From positions 1-6,657 of the forward strand of contig JANTFQ010000137.1 in NCBI GenBank assembly GCA_024763405.1: a stretch of DNA of 6,657 nt, in the 5' to 3' direction. Position 1 is the stretch's first letter. Each line of letters begins with the position of its first letter. Below are positions 1 through 6,589 of the stretch, piece by piece. Below the pieces are notes generated by a model. That model was not told the origin of the DNA, ran no database searches, and worked only from the letters and a program-made list of their open reading frames with translations. The stretch comes from Calditrichaceae bacterium. Its GTDB lineage: Bacteria > Calditrichota > Calditrichia > Calditrichales > Calditrichaceae. The translations under genes were made by a program, and so were the position numbers.

Positions 1-13
1 GAACCCAAATTAA

Positions 14-31
14 CCCTGCTCTTATGCGGGG
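14..31 (+). other. Short GC-rich hairpin at the left edge
   Basis: CCCTGC (14-19) can pair with GCGGGG (26-31), including one G-U pair, around a TCTTAT loop. It may be the remains of a terminator of a gene left of the window, but only a broken T-rich stretch (43-47) follows it. The rest of 1-241 holds no convincing coding sequence on either strand. Confidence 0.2.
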
Positions 32-63
32 TCGTGAAACGGCTTTCTACCTAAAATAGAGAA

Positions 64-85
64 TCTGAACAAATTTTAAATTGGC
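64..85 (+). repeat. Left copy of a 22-nt word shared with the right edge
   Basis: TCTGAACAA, then ATTTTAAATTGGC. It matches 6569-6589 at 19 of 22 aligned positions, with one single-base gap and two mismatches. Both copies lie in non-coding DNA, in the same orientation, outside the gene block. It contains the imperfect palindrome CAAATTTTAAATTG (70-83). It may belong to a repeat family or be an AT-rich coincidence. Confidence 0.3.
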
Positions 86-132
86 ACTGTTGAGATAGCG
101 ATAAAAATCTTAAAGGTGGCCATTAAGAGATA

Positions 133-193
133 CGAACTTCGCGAAAATACCGAGGACTGTTTCCCGTAAATAAAATCGGTATCTTTTAGTTCG
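133..193 (+). other. Possible interrupted hairpin in the ileS leader
   Basis: Two 6-bp complementary blocks nest inside each other: CGAACT (133-138) pairs with AGTTCG (188-193), and TACCGA (148-153) pairs with TCGGTA (176-181). They are separated by unequal internal loops that can partly pair (A-rich left, T-rich right). The apical part holds a small GGA/TCC stem (154-156 with 162-164). There is no T-run after it, so it is not a standard terminator. It could be a regulatory leader, a protein-binding inverted repeat, or chance. Confidence 0.3.
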
Positions 194-218
194 AACCAGC
201 TGTAAATAATAGTATCAT
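190..218 (+). promoter_or_regulatory. Weak promoter candidate for the ileS block
   Basis: TTCGAA (190-195), a 17-nt spacer, then TATCAT (213-218) resembles a sigma-70 promoter: the -10 is 5 of 6 but the -35 only 3 of 6. It would give a leader of about 17 nt before ileS. The -35 overlaps the 3' arm of a possible hairpin. The region is AT-rich, so chance matches are expected. Confidence 0.2.
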
Positions 219-241
219 TTAAAGAAAAAGCAAGGAAAAAG

Positions 242-3200
242 ATGTTCCCCGAAATTCCCAAAAATTTTAAACTGCCCGAAATGGAAGAAAATGTTCTGCA
301 ACGTTGGCAGAAAGAAAATATATTTAAGAAAACCCTGGAAAAAACCAAAGACGGTGAGAACTTCGTGTTCTTCGAAGGTCCGCCTACCGCAAACGGCAAG
401 CCGGGGATTCATCACGTGATGGCGCGGACGGTAAAAGATGTGGTTTGCCGCCATAAAACTATGACAGGCCACTATGTGCACCGTAAAGCAGGCTGGGATA
501 CACACGGCCTTCCCGTGGAAATCGAAGTGGAGAAACAACTCAAAATTAATGGGAAAGAGCAGATCGAAGAATACGGTATCAGTGAATTTAATGCCATGTG
601 CCGCCACAGTGTGTTCAATTATAAATCCGACTGGGACGTCTTAACGGAACGCATCGGGTACTGGCTGGATTTGGAAAATCCGTATATCACCTACGAGAAT
701 GATTATATTGAATCGGTATGGTGGATTTTAAAACAGCTTTGGGATAAAAAACTGATCTATCAGGGTTTTAAAATTTTACCGTACTGTCCACGCTGTGAAA
801 CACCGCTTTCCAGTCACGAAGTTTCGCAGGGGTATAAAGAAGTAAAAGATCCTTCCATTTATGTAACCATGGAATTGCAGGATGAAGCGGATACCTATTT
901 TCTGGTCTGGACCACAACCCCCTGGACGCTGATTTCCAATGTGGCGCTTGCCGTTGGTTCCGACGTGGAATACTCCTTAATAGCGGATGAAAATGGTAAA
1001 AAATATATTATTGCCACTGCGCGTGTCGGCGATTTATTTGAAGAAGGCACCTACACCGTAGAAAAAACATACAAGGGTTCCGAACTGGCCGGGAAACGAT
1101 ATAAACGTATCTTTGATTTTGTGGAAGTGGATAAAGACGCTTTTTATGTAACGGAAGGAGATTTCGTTACCACCGAAGACGGTACCGGCATCGTGCATAT
1201 CGCTCCGGCTTTTGGCGAAGACGATAACCAGTTGGGTCGCAAATACGGCTTGCCGGTGATACGCCCCGTAGACGCCACCGGTTCGTTTACCGCAGAAGTT
1301 ACCGATTATGCCGGAATGTTCGTTAAAAAGGCCGACGAAAAAATCATAGCCGATCTGCGGGCACGGGGTATTCTGGTAAAAAAGAAAACCATCGAGCATA
1401 GTTATCCGCACTGCTGGCGTTGTCAGTCACCGCTGCTCTATTATGCCCGGGAATCCTGGTATATTGAAACATCCAAATTTAAAGAGGCAATGCTCAGCAA
1501 TAATTCCAAAATCAACTGGTATCCCAAAGAAGTGGGTGAAGGGCGTTTTGGCGAATGGCTGAAAAATAACGTGGACTGGAGCCTTTCCCGTGATCGTTAC
1601 TGGGGAACGCCTCTAAATATCTGGACCTGCGAGTCCTGCGGTCATCAGGATGCGGTTAGTTCCATTGATGAATTATTTGAACGGGCCGAAAATTTAAGCG
1701 CCGATGAGAAGAAAAAGGTCGATTTACACCGGCCCTATGTGGATGATGTAACTTTAAAGTGTACGGAATGCGGTGGTTCGATGAAGCGGGTACCGGAAGT
1801 TATCGACTGCTGGTTCGATTCCGGAAGTATGCCCATCGCCCAATGGCACTATCCGTTTGAAAATAAAGAAAAATTTGAGAAGCGCTTTCCGGCCGATTTT
1901 ATCTGCGAAGGGATCGATCAGACCCGCGGCTGGTTTTATTCCCTCCTGGCTATTTCGACGCTGCTGTTTGATGAACCGGCCTACAAAAATATCGTGGTGA
2001 ACGAGCTGATTCTCGATAAAAACGGTCAGAAGATGAGTAAATCCAGGGGGAACGCCGTCGATCCGCAGGAGATGATTGCCCGCTTTGGGGCCGACACCAT
2101 CCGCTGGTATTTAATGAGTGTTTCATCGCCGTGGACTCCGAAAAAATTCGATCCGGAAGGGGTTATGGAAATACAGCGGAAATTTATGAACACGCTGTTA
2201 AATACCTATTCCTTTTTTGCGCTTTATGCCAATATTGACCATTTTGATCCGGCCGAACAACCGGTACCGTTTGATCAGCGTCCCGAAATTGATCGTTGGA
2301 TTTTATCACGCTTGTACACTGTGATACAGCAGTCGGAAGATTTCTTTGAAAAGTTTGATTTAACCCGTGCCGCGCGCCTTATTTCCGAGTATCTGATCGA
2401 CGATGTTTCCAACTGGTATGTGCGTCGTAACCGCCGCCGTTTCTGGAAATCCGGGGAATCGGACGACAAACGCGCCGCTTACCAAACCCTGCACGAAGTC
2501 CTTTTGACGGTGAATAAACTGATTGCGCCGTACGCACCCTTTATCAGCGATGAATTGTATCTGAATCTGACTGCAGGGAAAGAGGAACAGAGTATTCATC
2601 TGGCCGCATATCCCAGCCTTTCGGAAGTACAAAAGGCGCAAATCGATGCACCACTCGAAGAAAAAATGCATCTTGCACAGCAGGTGGTAACCATTGCCCG
2701 CGCGCTGCGCAACGAAGCGCAGATTAAAGTACGACAGCCTCTGGCCGAATTAATATTTGTCTCGGAAAAAGAACAGGAACGGGAATATGTCCGGGAAATG
2801 GCACAAATCATCAGCGACGAACTAAACGTAAAAGAAGTCATTTTAGGAACCGATTCTACGGAAATTGTAACCCTAGCGGCCAAACCGAATTTCCGGGTTT
2901 TAGGCAGTAAAGCAGGGAAACTGATGGGACGTATCGCCTCGGCCGTTAAAAACTTTGACGCCGCGCAGATTCAATCTTTCCTGCAGAACGGCTACGAGCA
3001 TATCCTGATTGACGGCCATGAATTTCGGCTGGAACCGGAAGATATTGAAATTACGGCACACGCGAAAGAGGGTTTCAGCGCTCAGTCGGACCGCTCTATC
3101 ACCGTTGCCCTCAATACCCATTTGAGTGCGGAACTGCTGGAAGAGGGATTTGCCCGTGAGTTTGTAAATCGTATTCAGAATTTCCGTAAAGAAGCCGGAT

Positions 3201-3397
3201 TCGAGGTAACCGATCATATCCGCATTCAGGTGCAGGATATGAAAGAAAAAGAAACAGATGCATTGAAGCGGCAAAAAGCATATATTTGTAACGAAACACT
3301 TGCCGATGAGATTCAATTTTGCGAAATTAACACTGCCTATAAAAAAGAAACAGAAATCGAGAAACAGACCTTTTTAATTGGCCTGGCTAAAATATAA
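242..3397 (+). CDS. ileS: Isoleucyl-tRNA synthetase, IleRS2 (eukaryote-like) type with altered HIGH motif
   Basis: Cytoplasmic class I aminoacyl-tRNA synthetase that activates isoleucine with ATP and charges tRNA-Ile. At 1051 residues it is longer than the roughly 940-residue E. coli-type IleRS1, and GWDTHGLPVEIEVEKQL (residues 84-100) is typical of the type 2 enzyme. The HIGH position reads GIHH (residues 55-58), not HIGH. KMSKS is intact at 597-601. The CP1 editing domain looks complete: WTTTPWT (223-229) and GTGIVHIAPAFGEDD (314-328) with its conserved acidic pair. CxxC pairs at 182/185, 391/394, 463/466 and 507/510 suggest zinc sites inserted in the catalytic half. The anticodon-binding helical domain follows from about 640, and the C-terminal zinc finger of IleRS1 is absent. 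AAGGA at 232-236 sits 5 nt before the ATG, supporting this start. First gene of the four-gene block. The type 2 assignment follows from length and motifs and is very likely. Confidence 0.98.
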   Translation: MFPEIPKNFKLPEMEENVLQRWQKENIFKKTLEKTKDGENFVFFEGPPTANGKPGIHHVMARTVKDVVCRHKTMTGHYVHRKAGWDTHGLPVEIEVEKQLKINGKEQIEEYGISEFNAMCRHSVFNYKSDWDVLTERIGYWLDLENPYITYENDYIESVWWILKQLWDKKLIYQGFKILPYCPRCETPLSSHEVSQGYKEVKDPSIYVTMELQDEADTYFLVWTTTPWTLISNVALAVGSDVEYSLIADENGKKYIIATARVGDLFEEGTYTVEKTYKGSELAGKRYKRIFDFVEVDKDAFYVTEGDFVTTEDGTGIVHIAPAFGEDDNQLGRKYGLPVIRPVDATGSFTAEVTDYAGMFVKKADEKIIADLRARGILVKKKTIEHSYPHCWRCQSPLLYYARESWYIETSKFKEAMLSNNSKINWYPKEVGEGRFGEWLKNNVDWSLSRDRYWGTPLNIWTCESCGHQDAVSSIDELFERAENLSADEKKKVDLHRPYVDDVTLKCTECGGSMKRVPEVIDCWFDSGSMPIAQWHYPFENKEKFEKRFPADFICEGIDQTRGWFYSLLAISTLLFDEPAYKNIVVNELILDKNGQKMSKSRGNAVDPQEMIARFGADTIRWYLMSVSSPWTPKKFDPEGVMEIQRKFMNTLLNTYSFFALYANIDHFDPAEQPVPFDQRPEIDRWILSRLYTVIQQSEDFFEKFDLTRAARLISEYLIDDVSNWYVRRNRRRFWKSGESDDKRAAYQTLHEVLLTVNKLIAPYAPFISDELYLNLTAGKEEQSIHLAAYPSLSEVQKAQIDAPLEEKMHLAQQVVTIARALRNEAQIKVRQPLAELIFVSEKEQEREYVREMAQIISDELNVKEVILGTDSTEIVTLAAKPNFRVLGSKAGKLMGRIASAVKNFDAAQIQSFLQNGYEHILIDGHEFRLEPEDIEITAHAKEGFSAQSDRSITVALNTHLSAELLEEGFAREFVNRIQNFRKEAGFEVTDHIRIQVQDMKEKETDALKRQKAYICNETLADEIQFCEINTAYKKETEIEKQTFLIGLAKI

Positions 3398-3414
3398 TTC
3401 CTCAGGGAGGACCT

Positions 3415-3780
3415 ATGACTAAAAAAGATCTGGTACAATTCGAAAAAATTCTTCAGGGAAAATATGAAGAATGTAAAAAGAATGTAGATTATTATAAAAA
3501 AATTGTACGGGAGACAACGACTAAAGAAGCTTCCGGTGATCATTCTGCGTATTCATTTCACATGGCTGATCAGGGAACCGATGCTCAGGAACGGGAAAAA
3601 GCTTTTATGTTTTATGCCCGGGAAGAAAAGTATTTAAAGCAGCTCGATGATGCTTTTGAACGCATCAAACTTGGTACGTTTGGTATTTGCCGGGTGTGCG
3701 GCAAAGACATCGGCCGTGAACGATTAGAAGCGGTGCCCACAACCACTATCTGCTACGACTGCAAGATAAAGGAATCGTAA
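3415..3780 (+). CDS. DksA/TraR-family C4 zinc-finger protein
   Basis: Small (121 aa) cytoplasmic protein of the DksA/TraR family. Members bind in the secondary channel of RNA polymerase and, in E. coli DksA, act with ppGpp to retune rRNA and amino-acid promoters. Residues 5-35 and 57-85 are charged and probably form the two arms of a coiled coil. The tip carries ADQGTDAQERE (51-61), which has acidic residues where E. coli DksA has its D-x-x-D-x-A tip, but with different spacing. A C4 zinc finger follows: C92-x2-C95, then C113-x2-C116, with GICRVCGKDI and TTTICYDC context. A strong AGGGAGG at 3404-3410, 4 nt before the ATG, marks the start. It lies 17 nt after ileS and 6 nt before lspA, so it is almost certainly co-transcribed. 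This placement recurs in FCB bacteria. Whether it is a true functional DksA or another family member cannot be told from sequence alone, so no symbol is given. Confidence 0.93.
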   Translation: MTKKDLVQFEKILQGKYEECKKNVDYYKKIVRETTTKEASGDHSAYSFHMADQGTDAQEREKAFMFYAREEKYLKQLDDAFERIKLGTFGICRVCGKDIGRERLEAVPTTTICYDCKIKES

Positions 3781-3786
3781 GCGGAC

Positions 3787-4353
3787 ATGAAAAAACAAAT
3801 GCCTTTCTATTGGATGGGTATTATTATCGCCGTGGTTTTAGTACTCGATCATGTGGTAAAATATATCATTAAAACATCCATGTATCTTGGTCAGTCCTTT
3901 CCGGTGCTTGGCGATTTTTTCCGCATAACCTATGTGGAAAATCCGGGCATGGCGTTTGGTATCCGATTCGATAATACTTTTATATTTATGGGGTTTTCTC
4001 TCATTGCCGTCGCGCTGGTGTTTTACTATTTATACCGTATGCGTAATGAAAACTGGCTGCTGCAGTTAGCGCTTAGTTTGATCACTGCCGGGGCAATCGG
4101 TAACCTCGCAGACCGCATTCTGCGTGGAAAAGTGGTTGACCTTTTCGATTTTGAATTTTTTGATGTCTCCATCCCGTCCTTTCATTTTTTGGGCCTGCAT
4201 TTTCAGGGGTATTATATGACCCGCTGGCCCGTCTTCAATGTTGCCGACATGGCGGTATCGATTGGAATGATTATTCTGATCGGTTATATTTTAATTGTCG
4301 GCGATCCGCTCAAACCCGCATTAAAAACACCGGCTGACTCCACTAATGGATAA
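3787..4353 (+). CDS. lspA: Lipoprotein signal peptidase (signal peptidase II)
   Basis: Inner-membrane aspartic peptidase that removes the signal peptide of prolipoproteins at the lipobox after diacylglyceryl modification. It has 188 residues and four likely membrane segments: about 9-29, 64-84, 91-109 and 155-172. Family motifs are present: D21 in the first helix, ENPGMAFG (51-58), GNLADR (105-110), VVDLFDF (116-122) and FNVAD (150-154). By analogy with the structurally solved Pseudomonas enzyme, D118 and D154 are the catalytic pair. The stretch between them, roughly 122-147, is longer and more aromatic than in the compact 160-residue enzymes. The nearest Shine-Dalgarno-like AAAGGA (3768-3773) is 13 nt upstream, which is weak, so translation may be coupled to the preceding gene. 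A second ATG at residue 5 is a possible alternative start. The 3' end overlaps rluD by 8 nt. Confidence 0.97.
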   Translation: MKKQMPFYWMGIIIAVVLVLDHVVKYIIKTSMYLGQSFPVLGDFFRITYVENPGMAFGIRFDNTFIFMGFSLIAVALVFYYLYRMRNENWLLQLALSLITAGAIGNLADRILRGKVVDLFDFEFFDVSIPSFHFLGLHFQGYYMTRWPVFNVADMAVSIGMIILIGYILIVGDPLKPALKTPADSTNG

Positions 4354-5317
4354 AACCGATACTTTTGAAGTCCACAGTTCCGCTGCAGGGAAACGGATTG
4401 ATCAGTTCCTGTCAGAACATTATTCGGATTTTTCCCGTTCTTATTTTAACAAACTTTGTAAACAGAAATATGTGCTGGTTAATGGTTCTTTTGTTAAAAG
4501 TGGCTACATTCTGAGAGAAGCGGATCAAATTGCCATAACGTTCCACCGCGATGAAATGACCCTGGAACCCGCCGACCTTCCTCTCGAAATTGTTTATGAA
4601 GATGATCATATTCTGGTTGTAAATAAAGAAGCCGGTATTGCCGTCCATCCGGGAAAGGGGACAGAGAATGACACCCTGGTAAACGCGCTCCTGTTTCATA
4701 CAAAAAACCTTCCGGAATTCGGACAGAGCGACCGGCCGGGAATTGTACACCGCCTGGATAAATTCACATCCGGTCTAATGGTCGTGGCCAAAACCGAACA
4801 GGCGATGCGGCACCTGCGAGCTCAATTTGATGAACGCACCATTCACCGTACCTACTGGAGTCTGGTCTGGGGCCGGTTTGACGAGGAATCCGGTACCGTA
4901 GATACGTTTATTGATCGCAGCCGGCGTGATCCCACTAAATTTGCTGCCGCAAGAACGGGTAAGCATGCCGTAACTCATTGGAAGGTATTGCGGGATTTTA
5001 TGTATATGTCTCTATTGGAACTGAAACTCGATACGGGACGAACGCATCAAATACGGGTGCATATGAATTTTCTGCATCATCCGGTTTTAGGTGATGGCGA
5101 TTATAACGGACGGGATTCGCAGTTAAAGGGATTGCCGCCAAACCTACAGAAACGCGGTAAGCATATTTTAAAAATACTACCGCGCCAGGCACTGCACGCA
5201 AAAAAGCTGTCCTTTATTCATCCCGGCAGCGACGAGGAAGTCTCTTTTGAAACGGAACTACCCGCTGACTTTCAAAATGTTTTGGAAAAACTGCCGCAGC
5301 TGCTTTTACTTGAATAA
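4346..5317 (+). CDS. rluD: RluA-family 23S rRNA pseudouridine synthase, RluD-like
   Basis: Cytoplasmic enzyme that isomerises uridine to pseudouridine in large-subunit rRNA; E. coli RluD acts on helix 69. Residues 15-65 form an N-terminal S4 RNA-binding domain (GKRIDQFL, then YVLVNG). The catalytic domain follows, with EDDHILVVNKEAGIAVHPG (85-103), HRLDK (135-139; D138 is the expected catalytic Asp), TSGLMVVAKT (141-150), LDTGRTHQIRVH (228-239), and RQALHAKKLSFIHP (280-293). The length of 323 aa fits RluD (326 aa in E. coli). The residue after HRLDK is Phe where Asp is common. The ATG lies inside the end of lspA (8-nt overlap) with no clear Shine-Dalgarno, which suggests translational coupling. 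Sequence alone does not fix the target uridines, so RluD rather than another RluA-family member rests on the S4 domain, size and position after lspA. Confidence 0.92.
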   Translation: MDKTDTFEVHSSAAGKRIDQFLSEHYSDFSRSYFNKLCKQKYVLVNGSFVKSGYILREADQIAITFHRDEMTLEPADLPLEIVYEDDHILVVNKEAGIAVHPGKGTENDTLVNALLFHTKNLPEFGQSDRPGIVHRLDKFTSGLMVVAKTEQAMRHLRAQFDERTIHRTYWSLVWGRFDEESGTVDTFIDRSRRDPTKFAAARTGKHAVTHWKVLRDFMYMSLLELKLDTGRTHQIRVHMNFLHHPVLGDGDYNGRDSQLKGLPPNLQKRGKHILKILPRQALHAKKLSFIHPGSDEEVSFETELPADFQNVLEKLPQLLLLE

Positions 5318-5409
5318 TTGTCTGGCAGCCGTTTGATATTCCATAAATTTATTCTATTTCCTAAAATACAACGACTCAATATTTCTGATTTTAAGCCGTA
5401 GATAGGCTG

Positions 5410-5415
5410 TATAAA
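5410..5415 (+). promoter_or_regulatory. Possible -10 box of a galE promoter
   Basis: TATAAA in the AT-rich rluD-galE gap would place a transcript start near 5422. That leaves a leader of about 18 nt to the ATG at 5440, but only about 6 nt to the ATG at 5428. No good -35 box is seen at 16-18 nt; TGATTT at 5386-5391 is a poor match. This is a sequence resemblance only. Confidence 0.25.
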
Positions 5416-5429
5416 ACCAAACTAAATAT

Positions 5430-5435
5430 GAGGGA
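5430..5435 (+). promoter_or_regulatory. Ribosome binding site deciding the galE start
   Basis: GAGGGA lies 4 nt before the ATG at 5440. It overlaps the other in-frame ATG at 5428, which has only an A-rich sequence upstream. The site therefore favours the shorter 326-residue protein, whose N-terminus (MSDNTKILVTGG) is also the usual length ahead of the NAD motif. Confidence 0.6.
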
Positions 5436-5439
5436 ATCC

Positions 5440-6420
5440 ATGTCCGATAATACTAAAATTCTGGTAACGGGTGGTGCCGGTTATATTGGCAGTCACGTAG
5501 TAAAACAGCTCTGCGACGAAGGTTACGAAGTGGTTATCATCGATAATTTTTCACTGGGCCTGCGGCAGAATATTGACAGCCGGGTCAGCGATGTGATAGA
5601 GGGCGATATTCGCAACGAAGCGGATTTGGAAAAAGCCTTTGCCCATAACGTAAATGCTGTCTTTCATTTTGCCGCCTGGAAAGCGGCCGGTGAATCCATG
5701 GAAGATCCGGATAAATACGCAAAAAATAATATTTGTGGCACGCTGAACCTTTTAAAGTATATGCTTAAATTCAACGTGAAAAATTTTGTCTTTTCATCTT
5801 CTGCGGCGGTTTATGGAAATCCACAATATTTGCCCATCGATGAAAAACATCCTACCGTTCCTGAAAATTACTACGGCTATACCAAGCTGGCCATCGAAGA
5901 AAATTTAAAATGGTACGATAAGCTAAAAGGTATCCGCTATGCCGCGCTGCGCTATTTTAACGCCACCGGTTATGATGTAAAAGGCCGCCTGAACGGCAGG
6001 GAGAAAAATCCGGCCAATCTTTCACCCATTGTGATGGAAACGGCGGCAGGAGAGCGGGCGCAAATGCAGGTGTTTGGTAATGATTACGATACGCCGGACG
6101 GGACTTGCATCCGTGATTATATTCATGTGAGCGATTTGGCTACGGCACATGTTCTGGCGTTGCGCTATCTGAATGAAAAAGAAGAAAGTCTGGTGGTTAA
6201 TCTCGGCGCGGAAAAAGGGTACAGTGTTTTGGATGTTATTAAGTCCGCCGAAAAAAGCAGTGGTCGGAAAGTGAATTATAAAATCGTCGGCCGCAGGGAA
6301 GGCGATCCCGGAAATCTGGTGGCATCCTCCGCATTAGCGTTTGAGAAGCTGGGCTGGAAGGCGCAGTACTCGGATGTGGATACCATTTTTAAAAGCATGA
6401 AAAATGTGTATTTAGGTTGA
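5440..6420 (+). CDS. galE: UDP-glucose 4-epimerase
   Basis: NAD-dependent short-chain dehydrogenase/reductase-type epimerase that interconverts UDP-glucose and UDP-galactose, feeding galactose catabolism and surface glycan synthesis. Seen in 326 residues: the Rossmann NAD motif TGGAGYIGSH (10-19), D35 at the end of the second strand, HFAAWKAAGES (76-86), the catalytic SSSAAVYG (119-126) with Y145-x3-K149, RYFNATGYD (171-179), GTCIRDYIHVSDLA (221-234), and RREGDP (285-290). The residue aligned with E. coli Tyr299 is L293, so activity on N-acetylated UDP-sugars is possible (inference). I chose the ATG at 5440 because AGGGA lies at 5431-5435, 4 nt before it. An in-frame ATG at 5428 would add only four residues (MRES) and has no Shine-Dalgarno. 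A 122-nt gap and a -10-like box separate it from rluD, so it may be transcribed separately. Family identity is near certain; substrate range is not. Confidence 0.96.
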   Translation: MSDNTKILVTGGAGYIGSHVVKQLCDEGYEVVIIDNFSLGLRQNIDSRVSDVIEGDIRNEADLEKAFAHNVNAVFHFAAWKAAGESMEDPDKYAKNNICGTLNLLKYMLKFNVKNFVFSSSAAVYGNPQYLPIDEKHPTVPENYYGYTKLAIEENLKWYDKLKGIRYAALRYFNATGYDVKGRLNGREKNPANLSPIVMETAAGERAQMQVFGNDYDTPDGTCIRDYIHVSDLATAHVLALRYLNEKEESLVVNLGAEKGYSVLDVIKSAEKSSGRKVNYKIVGRREGDPGNLVASSALAFEKLGWKAQYSDVDTIFKSMKNVYLG

Positions 6421-6461
6421 TACACATTCCGGCTTGCGCCCTAACAGAATAATTGATTTTG

Positions 6462-6515
6462 ACACAGAGGACACGGAGTTTCAATATTTCTCAGTGCGTT
6501 CGGGGACTATTTTTT
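6462..6515 (+). terminator. Terminator-like hairpin formed by a degenerate CACAGAG repeat
   Basis: ACACAGAGGACACGGAG (6462-6478) is followed by an 11-nt loop and an imperfect complement starting CTCAGTGCGTTC (6490-6501). GAG/CTC, CAC/GTG and GAG/TTC blocks pair with mismatches between them, and six T residues follow at 6510-6515. It lies 40 nt after the galE stop and is the only terminator-like structure downstream. The stem is imperfect, so strength is uncertain. The left arm resembles the CACAGAG-rich intergenic repeats known from many environmental bacterial genomes. Confidence 0.4.
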
Positions 6516-6568
6516 AGAATCTGACTGATAGATGCTATATTTTTCTGCTGAATGAAACCAATACTTAG

Positions 6569-6589
6569 TCTGAACAATTTTGAATTGTC
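6569..6589 (+). repeat. Right copy of the 22-nt shared word
   Basis: TCTGAACAA, then TTTTGAATTGTC, matching 64-85. It contains the palindrome ACAATT-TTG-AATTGT (6574-6588) and directly abuts the palindromic repeat at the right edge. It may therefore be the outer part of that element. Confidence 0.3.

Noticed and set aside
110..130. GGTGGCC as a possible T-box anti-terminator motif ahead of ileS
   Set aside because: The wider conserved T-box sequence and a following terminator hairpin are missing, and UGGC would not match the tRNA-Ile acceptor end as expected.
186..200. GTTCGAAC resembling a tRNA T-loop
   Set aside because: Flanking bases do not form a 5-bp T-stem, and no acceptor or anticodon stem can be assembled around it.
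76..607. Minus-strand open frames overlapping the leader and start of ileS
   Set aside because: They lie mostly opposite the ileS coding sequence, have no ribosome binding site or recognisable motif, and are low-complexity Phe/Leu/Ser-rich in the way antisense frames of AT-rich genes usually are.
4758..4766. RluD HRLDK followed by Phe instead of the common Asp as a possible active-site defect
   Set aside because: The catalytic Asp and the following TSGL are intact, and the residue after HRLDK varies within the RluA family.
5291..5328. CTGCC/GGCAG pairing across the rluD stop codon as a terminator
   Set aside because: It is only 5 bp with a 28-nt loop, the left arm lies inside the gene, and no T-run follows.
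5394..5408. AGCC/GGCT hairpin upstream of galE
   Set aside because: A 4-bp stem with a 7-nt loop is too weak and too likely by chance in this gap to call a regulatory element.
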